Below are positions 6,498 through 13,547 of a stretch of 16,745 nucleotides of DNA, piece by piece (positions within the stretch are counted from its first letter, which is position 1; the number at the start of each line of letters is the position of its first letter). The stretch lies in the NCBI GenBank assembly GCA_013821615.1, contig JACDGQ010000015.1, positions 1 through 16,745 on the forward strand, written 5' to 3'. Made by a program: the position numbers and the translations under genes. The DNA comes from Planctomycetota bacterium (GTDB lineage: Bacteria; Planctomycetota; UBA11346). Under the pieces are notes generated by a model. The model ran no database searches. It was not told the DNA's origin and was given only the letters and a program-made list of their open reading frames with translations.

Positions 6498-6912
6498 ACC
6501 CATGGCCGGCAGGCCTCCGACCCTGGAACGCGCGCTGAACGACATGCGACGGTGACCAGTATCACGTCGATGGATGCGTTGACGAGGCTCAGCCAGCGCA
6601 GGGAAGCGCGGGAATCGGTCGCGACGGCAGTTTCGCATCCGCGACAACCGGCGGAGTGATCCCGGTGATGACTGCGGACTCGATCGAGGCGATCCCCCGA
6701 ACGGGGGATATCCCCCCCATCCTGCCGGTTACGATCACTGCTCCAGGGCAGGTGCCTGTCAGTCCCCAGCAGGGTGCTGAAAACGGCAGGCAGCCGCAAA
6801 ATAGCCACGTGCCCGTGATGGAAGCAGGCCGCTGACATAAGGGTGCCCGTTCTTGTTCGAACACATCCAATCCGTCGCAGTAGAATCAACGATCAATCAC
6901 GGCGGAGCGTGT
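6498..6912. other. 415-base gap: short orphan frame, C/G-run hairpins, possible promoter
   Basis: No convincing gene is seen. A 17-codon frame at 6502-6555 (MAGRPPTLERALNDMRR) begins like a phage or plasmid protein and stops at once; it may be the start of a gene whose rest was lost. A nested C/G-run hairpin lies at 6692-6716. Near the right end, TAGAAT at 6881-6886 could serve as a -10 box for the cytochrome operon, but no good -35 precedes it at the right distance. A ten-base palindrome, TGTTCGAACA, lies at 6854-6863. Confidence 0.45.
6692..6716. repeat. Nested mutually exclusive hairpins (C-run, G-run, C-run)
   Basis: ATCCCCC at 6692-6698 can pair with GGGGGAT at 6703-6709 across a GAAC loop. 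The same GGGGGAT is also the left half of the perfect 14-base palindrome GGGGGATATCCCCC at 6703-6716. One G-run therefore has two possible C-run partners, giving alternative structures, or a terminator/antiterminator-like switch, about 210 bases before the cytochrome gene. The pairing is seen directly; any regulatory role is inference. Confidence 0.5.
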
Positions 6913-6927
6913 ATGCGGAGAGAGTCC

Positions 6928-9375
6928 ATGGGTCGTTACGCTCGTCCGGTCCGTTTCCTGATGGCCCTCGTGGTCGGACTTGGTCTGGTCGGCACGGCCC
7001 AGGCGGCTGAACCGTTTGAAGCGTTCCTGGACGGCCACTGCCTGAAATGCCATGGGCCCGACAAGGAGAAGGGCGACCTGCGCCTCGATAAGCTCTCGCG
7101 TGACTTCAAGCAGGGTGAGGACGCGCATCGCTGGCGCGAGGTGCTCGAAGCCATCAATGCCGGCGAGATGCCGCCCAAAAAGGAGAAGCGGCCGACGCGT
7201 GAAGAGATCACCGGATTCATTTCCATACTCGATGAACGCATCAAGATCGGCCGTGACGTGCGCATGGCGGCCCGTCCGGCCGTGTCGCTCTATCGCCTGA
7301 GCCGGAAGGAATATCAGAACACGGTCTACGACCTGCTCGGCGTGCGCTACGATCCCGCCAAACCCGGGGAATTGAACGCAGACACCCGGTGGCACGGTTT
7401 CGAACGCATCGGCTCGCAACTGACGTTGTCGCCGTCGCACGTGGACCGCTACTACCGCGCGGCGGATCTCGTGCTCGATCGCGCGTTTCCGATCACCGCG
7501 AGCGAAACGCGCAAGGTCCGCAAGACCGCCGCGGAATTGCGTTACGATGGCGGCAAGGACCAGCAGGCGCTGCTCGATCGCTTCGGCATCAAGCGACCGC
7601 TGCGCTTCCTCCTGTTCCCAGGCAGCGTGGAGCAGGCGCTCGCACCGCACTGGTTCGACCAGACCGGACCAGCCGGCAGCGGGCTCTTCAAAGTACGCAT
7701 CCAGGCCAGCGGCATCCGTCCGCCCGGCGGTCAGACGGCGCACCTGAGCATCGGCAAACGCACTGGCGAAGAGACCGTGGACGGCGTGGTCGAATTCGAT
7801 CTCACGGCGCCGGAGGACAAGCCGCAGGTCTACGAGTTCGAGGTGTTCCTCGAGATGCCTGCGACCCTTGAATTCTGCGTGGTCTCCACGCACGAGGTGG
7901 ATCGACGCGCAGGCGCGGCGTTCCGTTACGCGCTGACCAAGAAGAACGGCTACATCTTCACCCACAGCAGCGAGACCCTGCTCCTCAACGCGAACGCGCC
8001 GCAGATGTTCGACGACAAGGGCAACGGCCTGTTCTCCTCGGTGCTGCTCGATTGGATCGAGTGGGAAGGGCCGCTGGTTTCGGACGCGGAGAAGTCCCGG
8101 CGCAGCGGCGTGTTGCCACCGGACGACGCCTCGCCCGAGGTGGTCGCGCAGCATCTGCAGCGCTTCGCCGCACGCGCCTGGCGCCGGCCGGTGAAGCCAC
8201 AGGAATTAGCGGATTTCCTGAAGTCCTATGGCGACGAACGCGCAGCGGGCGAAAAGGTCGTCGACGCCTATCGCGTGGCGTTGCAGGGCGTGCTGACCTC
8301 ACAGCACTTCATCTACATCGTCGAAGGCGATCCGGTGAAGCGCGACACTCTCACCCAGGTGGAGCTCGCCACCCGGCTCTCCTACCTGCTGTGGAGCTCG
8401 ATGCCCGACGACGCGCTCACCGCCGACGCCAACGCAGGCGCGCTCGCCGGTGATGGTCTGGCCACAGCGGTCGACCGCATGTTGTCCGACAGCAAGATCA
8501 GCCGCTTCGTCGATGACTTCCCGCGGCAGTGGTTGCAGCTGCATCGCGTCGGCACGTTCCTGCCGGACAAAAAGCTCTATCCGACCTATGATCCCTGGTT
8601 GCAGACCAGCATGGCAGCGGAGCCGGTGGAATTCTTCCGCGAAGTGTTCACCAGGAACCTGTCCATCGACAGCTTCATCGATTCCGATTGGACCATGGCC
8701 AATGCGCGTCTCTGCGAATTCTACGGACTCCCGGAGCCGAGCAGCGGAGGCTTCGAGCGCATCGCGCTGAAACCGCAGGATCGTCGTGGCGGTCTCCTGA
8801 CCATGGGAGCGGTGCTCGGATTGACCTCGGACGGGACCCGTCATCGCCCGGTCCACCGCGGTGTCTGGCTCAGCGAGGCGATGTACAACAGGACCCCACC
8901 ACCACCGCCCGCCAACGTGGATCCGATCGAGCCGGTGCCGCCGAAGAGTCCGAAGGTGACGGTGCGCCAACGCCTCGACGTGCACGCGCAGAACGCGAAC
9001 TGCGCCGCGTGCCACCGCGGCATCGATCCATTCGGATTCGCCTTCGAGCAGTACGACGCGATCGGCCAATGGCGGACGCGCGAAGTCGTCGGCTCAGGAA
9101 CGGGCGATGATCCCCTGGTCGATCCCGCGGCTGCGATGCCTGACGGCCGCCCGTTCGCCGACGCGCGCGGGTTCAAGCAGCGCCTGCTGGAGGACCGCGA
9201 CAGGATCGTGCGCGCCTTCATCGAGCAGGTGTGCAGCTACGGGCTGCGCCGCGTGCTGACGGTGGACGACGCCGATGACGTTCAGGCGATCGTCCAGATC
9301 GCGAAGCAGAGCGGCTACCGGCTCAAAGACCTCGTGCGTGCGGTGGCATTGTCCAGCCTCATGCGCAAACGCTGA
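6928..9375 (+). CDS. Secreted planctomycete-type cytochrome c, DUF1587/1595/1592/1588/1585 protein
   Basis: This is an 815-residue exported haem protein. The start at ATG 6928 follows GGAGAG and yields a 26-residue signal peptide ending GTAQA. An alternative ATG at 6913, also with GGAG, adds five residues. The mature N-terminus is a PSCyt1-type haem domain with C38-L-K-C41-H42 followed by GPDKEKGDLRLD. DUF1587 follows (YRLSRKEYQNTVYDLLGV), then a long beta-rich DUF1595-like stretch. DUF1592 comes next (LATRLSYLLWSSMPDDAL), then DUF1588 (RGGLLTMGAVLGLTSDGTRH) with a second haem motif C692-A-A-C695-H696 in RGIDPFGFAFEQYD. It ends with DUF1585 (YGLRRVLTVDDADD). The order and length are those of the canonical family. 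The activity is unknown; a periplasmic redox role on polymers or sulfated compounds has been suggested only from gene context. It heads a four-gene plus-strand row and is 16 bases from the DUF1552 gene. Confidence 0.95.
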   Translation: MGRYARPVRFLMALVVGLGLVGTAQAAEPFEAFLDGHCLKCHGPDKEKGDLRLDKLSRDFKQGEDAHRWREVLEAINAGEMPPKKEKRPTREEITGFISILDERIKIGRDVRMAARPAVSLYRLSRKEYQNTVYDLLGVRYDPAKPGELNADTRWHGFERIGSQLTLSPSHVDRYYRAADLVLDRAFPITASETRKVRKTAAELRYDGGKDQQALLDRFGIKRPLRFLLFPGSVEQALAPHWFDQTGPAGSGLFKVRIQASGIRPPGGQTAHLSIGKRTGEETVDGVVEFDLTAPEDKPQVYEFEVFLEMPATLEFCVVSTHEVDRRAGAAFRYALTKKNGYIFTHSSETLLLNANAPQMFDDKGNGLFSSVLLDWIEWEGPLVSDAEKSRRSGVLPPDDASPEVVAQHLQRFAARAWRRPVKPQELADFLKSYGDERAAGEKVVDAYRVALQGVLTSQHFIYIVEGDPVKRDTLTQVELATRLSYLLWSSMPDDALTADANAGALAGDGLATAVDRMLSDSKISRFVDDFPRQWLQLHRVGTFLPDKKLYPTYDPWLQTSMAAEPVEFFREVFTRNLSIDSFIDSDWTMANARLCEFYGLPEPSSGGFERIALKPQDRRGGLLTMGAVLGLTSDGTRHRPVHRGVWLSEAMYNRTPPPPPANVDPIEPVPPKSPKVTVRQRLDVHAQNANCAACHRGIDPFGFAFEQYDAIGQWRTREVVGSGTGDDPLVDPAAAMPDGRPFADARGFKQRLLEDRDRIVRAFIEQVCSYGLRRVLTVDDADDVQAIVQIAKQSGYRLKDLVRAVALSSLMRKR

Positions 9376-9391
9376 CCCAAGGAGCCGTACG

Positions 9392-10777
9392 ATGGCCAAC
9401 TACCTCGCGCAATCCTGGCTGATCGATCGTCGCCATACCCTGAAGCTGCTGGGCGCCTGCATCGCGCTGCCGCTGCTGGAATGCATGATCCCGCTCGGTG
9501 CGGCCGACAAACCCGCCGAGGCGGTACTCTCGCCACGGCGCAGCGCGTTCATCTACCTCGCCAACGGCGTCCACTCGCTGAACTACCAAATCCTCACCGC
9601 GGGGAAGGACTACCAGTCCTCCCGCTCGCTGAAGCCGCTGGACAAGCACCGCAGCGTCATCACCCCGATCAGCGGCCTGCATCATCCAGGTGCCCTCTCC
9701 CACCACCACGGCTGCATCTCGGTGTGGCTGACCGGCGGCAAGCTCGGCCCGTCGGATCGCAACACCATCTCGGTGGATCAGAAGATGGCCGAGATCACGG
9801 CGCCGCACACGCGCTACACGTCGATGGAGATCGCCCTCACCGGCGAGTCGCTCGCGTGGACCGCGGACGGTGTGCAGCTGCCAGCGCTGCATCGCTGCAG
9901 CGAGATCTTCGCTTCGCTCTTCGAGGAACCGAAAGGCGGGAAGACCGCCCAACGTCGAGCCCTGCGGCGCAAAGTCAGCGTGCTCGACGCCAATCTCGCG
10001 GAGGTCCGCAGACTCGAACAGCAGATGGGCGCGGCGGACAAGGGCCGCATGGATCAATACCTCACCTCCGTACGTGAAGCCGAGATCCGCACGCGGCGCG
10101 CCGACACCTGGCTCAATACGGCACTGCCCACCGTGACCGATGAGGAGCGCAAGCGCGTCGACCGCGACATCCCCGATACCAAGGCCGGCGATTATTTCCG
10201 CACCGTCTATGACCTCATGGTGCTGGCCTTCCAGACCGACGTCACCCGCGTGGCGACCTTCAGCCTGGGTGGCGAGGGCGATGCGTTCTCCATTCCCGAG
10301 ATCGGCATCACCGAGTCGCGCCACCAGCTCAGCCACCACGGCGGCGATCCGGGCTACATGGACAAGCTCACCAGGTACGACACCTTCGCCATCGAGCAGT
10401 TCGGCTACTTCCTCACCCGGCTCGCGGACACCAAGGACCTCACGGGCAAGCCGCTGCTCGGCTCCACCATGGCGCTCTTCGGCAGCGGCATGTCCTACGG
10501 CCACAGCCACGGCAACGCCAACCTGCCGCTCGTGCTCGCGGGTGGATCGGACCTCGGCCTCACGCACGGCAGCCATCTCGATTTCAATCGCGAGGCCAAG
10601 GATTTCGCCGGCTACCCGCTCGATGCCAGCGGCGCGCTCACCTCAGCCCACTACGGGATCTGCAGCCGCCCGGTGAATGCGGAGGCGCGCATGAGCAACC
10701 TGCTGCTGCTCATGGCTCAGCGCATGGGCGTGCAGATCGACGCGTTCGGCGACAGCACCAAGGCGATCGCGCTGTGA
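9392..10777 (+). CDS. DUF1552 family protein, Tat-exported
   Basis: The product is 461 residues. ATG at 9392 is fixed by AAGGAG seven bases upstream; the open frame extends further 5' but without a comparable site. The N-terminus carries a twin-arginine signal, D12-R13-R14-H-T-L-K18, followed by a short hydrophobic stretch (LLGACIALPLLE), so export of a folded protein is expected. Typical DUF1552 blocks follow: RSAFIYLANGVHSLNY near residues 50-65, a His-rich GLHHPGALSHHHGCISVW, DQKMAEITAP, and the C-terminal LFGSGMSYGHSHGNANLPLV with GSHLD. The many conserved His and Asp residues suggest a metal site as in alkaline-phosphatase-like or sulfatase-like folds, but no activity is established. DUF1552 genes nearly always accompany DUF1592-type cytochromes. 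Its stop overlaps the next start as GTGA. Confidence 0.93.
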   Translation: MANYLAQSWLIDRRHTLKLLGACIALPLLECMIPLGAADKPAEAVLSPRRSAFIYLANGVHSLNYQILTAGKDYQSSRSLKPLDKHRSVITPISGLHHPGALSHHHGCISVWLTGGKLGPSDRNTISVDQKMAEITAPHTRYTSMEIALTGESLAWTADGVQLPALHRCSEIFASLFEEPKGGKTAQRRALRRKVSVLDANLAEVRRLEQQMGAADKGRMDQYLTSVREAEIRTRRADTWLNTALPTVTDEERKRVDRDIPDTKAGDYFRTVYDLMVLAFQTDVTRVATFSLGGEGDAFSIPEIGITESRHQLSHHGGDPGYMDKLTRYDTFAIEQFGYFLTRLADTKDLTGKPLLGSTMALFGSGMSYGHSHGNANLPLVLAGGSDLGLTHGSHLDFNREAKDFAGYPLDASGALTSAHYGICSRPVNAEARMSNLLLLMAQRMGVQIDAFGDSTKAIAL

Positions 10778-11994
10778 GCCGCCTGCTCCTCGCTCTCACC
10801 ACCTGGTGCCTGGTGATCGCGGTGGGCACCGCTGCCGAGGGGGACAAGCCGTACCGCCCGGAAGCCGGGAAATTCCCGGCCCTGGACCATTCACTCGCGT
10901 ACCGGGGTGAACTGGTCTTCGTCGATCACGCGAACCGCCGCGGCAGCCTCCGGGTGCGAAGTTCGGGTGTGTTCTTCCAGAACGCTCCCCGCCCGTTCGC
11001 CCTGCTGCCGTACGGCATCGTACGCTACCACGGCGCACCTGCGGATCTGCGCGACGTCCCGCTCGGCACGGTGATGCATGTCCGTGCCTATCTTCCGCCC
11101 GACCCCGCCACCTCCGCCGTGCCGGTCCTGCCGCTCGACAACAAGGACGCCGTGAACCACGTGCTCCTGCTCGAAGACGAACCCAGCCACTGCCAGCGCG
11201 CAGGATCGGTGTGGAATCTCACGGAGGTGACGCTCAAGAACAACGCGGGCATGATCGTCGCCAGGTGCGAAGCGAAGGCCGGCGGCGACGCCAAGGCGGA
11301 CGATGAGCAGATGACCATCGATGCCGCCACGCGCATCTGGCGCGGCCGTGAATGCCTGAGCCTTGCGGAACTCGTCGCCGAGGGCGCATGGCCCGCTGAC
11401 GGCAAGAAGTCCCTCGACGGTCAGCCCGTGCAGCTCGGCATCACCTGGAGACCCACACCGGACGGCATCTTCAACCGTTTCCACATCTCCGACATCTGGC
11501 TCGACGACATCGCGATGCAGCGCGCCGCCGCCAACCAGAACGAAACGCACAAGGCCTTCATCCGCAGCCGTTGGATGCCCGCCTTCGTCGATGCCGTCGC
11601 GTACGGCGCGTTCGGCCGCGCCACCGTGACCGCGACGCTCTTCGGCGGCATGGACGAGACGCTCTATGCCGACTTCAGGAAGGGTGGCGGTGCGATGATG
11701 AACGCGGCCGAGAACACCCTGAAGCACGACCAAGGCGCCTGTGGCCCCCAGCACATGGCCTCCGCTGGCTCGCTCGTGGACGTCACCAGGATGGACGGCG
11801 ATGTCCCCCTCGGCAGCAGCGGCATCCGCATCCGCTTGGAGACCGATCTCATCACCGAAGGCCTGCGCCCTGGCTGCGTCGTCCGCGTCCGCCCTGACAA
11901 CTGGCCCGTGGTCCAATTACCGCGCGAGGAATTCATCAACGACGGGGACATCACCGAGCGCTTCCCAGGGCCGGGGATCTTCCCGAAATATTGA
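10774..11994 (+). CDS. Unrecognised secreted protein coupled to the DUF1552 gene
   Basis: This 406-residue protein begins at GTG 10774, whose first four bases (GTGA) contain the stop of the DUF1552 gene, so translation is probably coupled. A signal peptide of about 20 residues ends near VGTAAEG. The N-terminal half is beta-rich: GELVFVDHANRRGSLRVRSS and ALLPYGIVRYHG, then DLRDVPLGTVMHVRAYLPPD. It suggests an OB-like barrel. A middle part has ISDIWLDDIAMQRAAANQNE. The C-terminal half repeats the style, with FGRATVTATLFGGMDETLY and LRPGCVVRVRPDNWPV. The two phrases ending in V-x-V-R may mark two related beta domains. There are no haem motifs, membrane helices or obvious catalytic residues. I do not know the family. 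Its tight coupling makes it a likely dedicated partner of the cytochrome/DUF1552 pair in the periplasm or on the surface. Confidence 0.85.
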   Translation: MSRLLLALTTWCLVIAVGTAAEGDKPYRPEAGKFPALDHSLAYRGELVFVDHANRRGSLRVRSSGVFFQNAPRPFALLPYGIVRYHGAPADLRDVPLGTVMHVRAYLPPDPATSAVPVLPLDNKDAVNHVLLLEDEPSHCQRAGSVWNLTEVTLKNNAGMIVARCEAKAGGDAKADDEQMTIDAATRIWRGRECLSLAELVAEGAWPADGKKSLDGQPVQLGITWRPTPDGIFNRFHISDIWLDDIAMQRAAANQNETHKAFIRSRWMPAFVDAVAYGAFGRATVTATLFGGMDETLYADFRKGGGAMMNAAENTLKHDQGACGPQHMASAGSLVDVTRMDGDVPLGSSGIRIRLETDLITEGLRPGCVVRVRPDNWPVVQLPREEFINDGDITERFPGPGIFPKY

Positions 11995-12094
11995 AGCGGT
12001 GGGACCGACGCATCGACTTGTCTTCGCCTCGGCGACAGCGCGCATCCACGTATCCCCAGGACCCGGTTGTGAGAGAAAGCAGAAACCACATTCC

Positions 12095-13366
12095 ATGAAA
12101 CCCATCGTCGCCCTGCTGGCCGCCCTGGTGTGCGCGCTCACCACCGTCACCGCCTGTGCCGCTGATCTTCCGCAGATCACCTCACGGGCCGACCTCGATG
12201 CCGTCATCGCAGCCACCACCGATGCCGCACTCAAGCAAGCGCTCGCCGACAACGCCGCCGCCATCCTCGCCGCCGCCGAACAGCACCCGCACGTCGAGGC
12301 CGTCATCCGCGCCATCGCGAGTTCGCCCGGCGCGTTCACGAAGATCAACGCCACCCCTGAGTCGCTGAAGGCGGCGGCAGGTGGTGAGATCGCGCTCTTT
12401 GACACGTTGACGCTCGTCAACACCAGCATCCTGGGAGGCAAGGCGCACGTTTATCGCAAGCTCGACGAGGATCCCTACGATGCCGCCTTCATCGAGCATC
12501 TCGGACACATCCCAGCGCTCGAATACGTGACGATCGTGGCGACGAAGATCGAGGACTCCTGGCTGCCGCCGCTCTTGACGCTCACAAACTTGAAATCCCT
12601 GAGCATCGAGGGGCATGGCAGGCTTGGCGATGACAGCCTCGCGCAACTCCAGCACCTCACGACAATCCCCGGACTCACGGCCCTCGAACTCGTTGGCTTC
12701 AAAGCCACCGAAGCCGGCCTGGAGCGACTCGCCGGGCTGAAGAACCTGGAGAGATTCGCCTTCATCGGTTTCCCCATCCCGGGACATGCCCTGGCGAAAT
12801 TCGCAGGTTGGACAAGACTCACGTCGCTCAACCTCCACTCAAACAATCTCGATGACGAGGGAATGGGCTACGTCTGCGATCGATTCCCCAATCTCGAATT
12901 CATCAAGCTCTGGCATTCCCAGTCCTTGACCGATGCCAGTGCCGAGCATCTGAGTAAACTCAGCAAACTGAAAGGCATTGAAATAAGCTGCAAGAAGGCC
13001 ACCGCTGCCTTGTTCAAGGACATGAAGCACGTGCCGCTGGAATACGTGGCACTTGAATACGGGGTGAACTCCCCCGCAACCGAGGCCATCGCCAACCTCA
13101 AATCCATCTCCACGCTGCGCCGTCTGCAGATCGAAGGCAACCTGCTTACCGACTCCGATCTGACCTTGCTCGCACAAGTGACCCAGCTCAAAGAGCTGGC
13201 ATTCAATGGGCTCGACCTGCCCGACGCACGTCTGCAGCAGTTGCAGACGTTCTCTTTTCTGAAATCCGTCACCTTCACACGCCATGACAAGGGCTATCCG
13301 CCGGAGACGCAAGCCAGGATCAAAGCCCTGCTACCGAATGTCGAAGTGAAGGTGTTCGCCCCGTGA
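12095..13366 (+). CDS. Leucine-rich-repeat protein with candidate lipoprotein signal
   Basis: The 423-residue product starts at ATG 12095, 100 bases after the previous gene, with a weak GAGAGAAAG purine stretch 20 bases upstream. The signal peptide MKPIVALLAALVCALTTVTA is followed by C21, and V-T-A-C fits the lipobox, so a lipoprotein is likely; ordinary cleavage at TACA-A is the alternative. An Ala-rich helical segment covers about residues 25-100. From about residue 130 to the end are leucine-rich repeats: LTNLKSLSIEGHGRLGDDSL, then GLTALELVGFKATEAGLERL, then LTSLNLHSNNLDDEGMGYV. The period is about 24 residues, as in the ribonuclease-inhibitor-like class common in planctomycetes. Repeats bind proteins, so a surface adaptor or recognition role is plausible. 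It is the last gene of the row and ends with a normal cap (LLPNVEVKVFAP). Confidence 0.88.
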   Translation: MKPIVALLAALVCALTTVTACAADLPQITSRADLDAVIAATTDAALKQALADNAAAILAAAEQHPHVEAVIRAIASSPGAFTKINATPESLKAAAGGEIALFDTLTLVNTSILGGKAHVYRKLDEDPYDAAFIEHLGHIPALEYVTIVATKIEDSWLPPLLTLTNLKSLSIEGHGRLGDDSLAQLQHLTTIPGLTALELVGFKATEAGLERLAGLKNLERFAFIGFPIPGHALAKFAGWTRLTSLNLHSNNLDDEGMGYVCDRFPNLEFIKLWHSQSLTDASAEHLSKLSKLKGIEISCKKATAALFKDMKHVPLEYVALEYGVNSPATEAIANLKSISTLRRLQIEGNLLTDSDLTLLAQVTQLKELAFNGLDLPDARLQQLQTFSFLKSVTFTRHDKGYPPETQARIKALLPNVEVKVFAP

Positions 13367-13498
13367 AGGAACTGTAATAACGCTGAATTTGAGCGGTTTC
13401 GCGTCGATTCTCGATTCCTCAACCTCTATGAGCCCACGCCGCCTCCCGCAGGTCATGAATGGATCGCAGCCTACCGGCGCTGGCGAAAAAGACGCTAG
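13367..13498 (+). other. 43-codon open stretch after the LRR gene, possible gene-end remnant
   Basis: Directly after the TGA of the LRR gene and in the same frame, 43 codons are open up to TAG at 13496-13498. They read NAEFERFRVDSRFLNLYEP and, further on, GHEWIAAYRRWRKRR. No start codon lies in the stretch. The composition, with aromatic residues and a basic terminal cluster, looks more like the C-terminus of a lost gene than random frame, but I recognise no family. The remaining bases to 13547 hold nothing I can support, and no clear terminator separates the two convergent genes. Confidence 0.3.
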
Positions 13499-13547
13499 CA
13501 CAGAGTTTGCTTGGAATCTCGAACCCTCCCACGGGCTCGCGGCAAAC

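Noticed and set aside
6854..6863. TGTTCGAACA palindrome as an SOS (LexA) box
   Set aside because: It is shorter than known LexA sites and the neighbouring genes have no link to DNA repair.
6886..11916. Long minus-strand frames at 6886-8154, 9359-10576 and 10891-11916
   Set aside because: All lie opposite well-supported plus-strand genes and consist of the biased residues expected from reading GC-rich coding DNA backwards.
13364..13498. Readthrough of the LRR gene TGA as a recoding event
   Set aside because: The LRR protein already ends with a normal cap, there is no stem-loop or other recoding signal, and one-in-three frame coincidence is enough to explain it.
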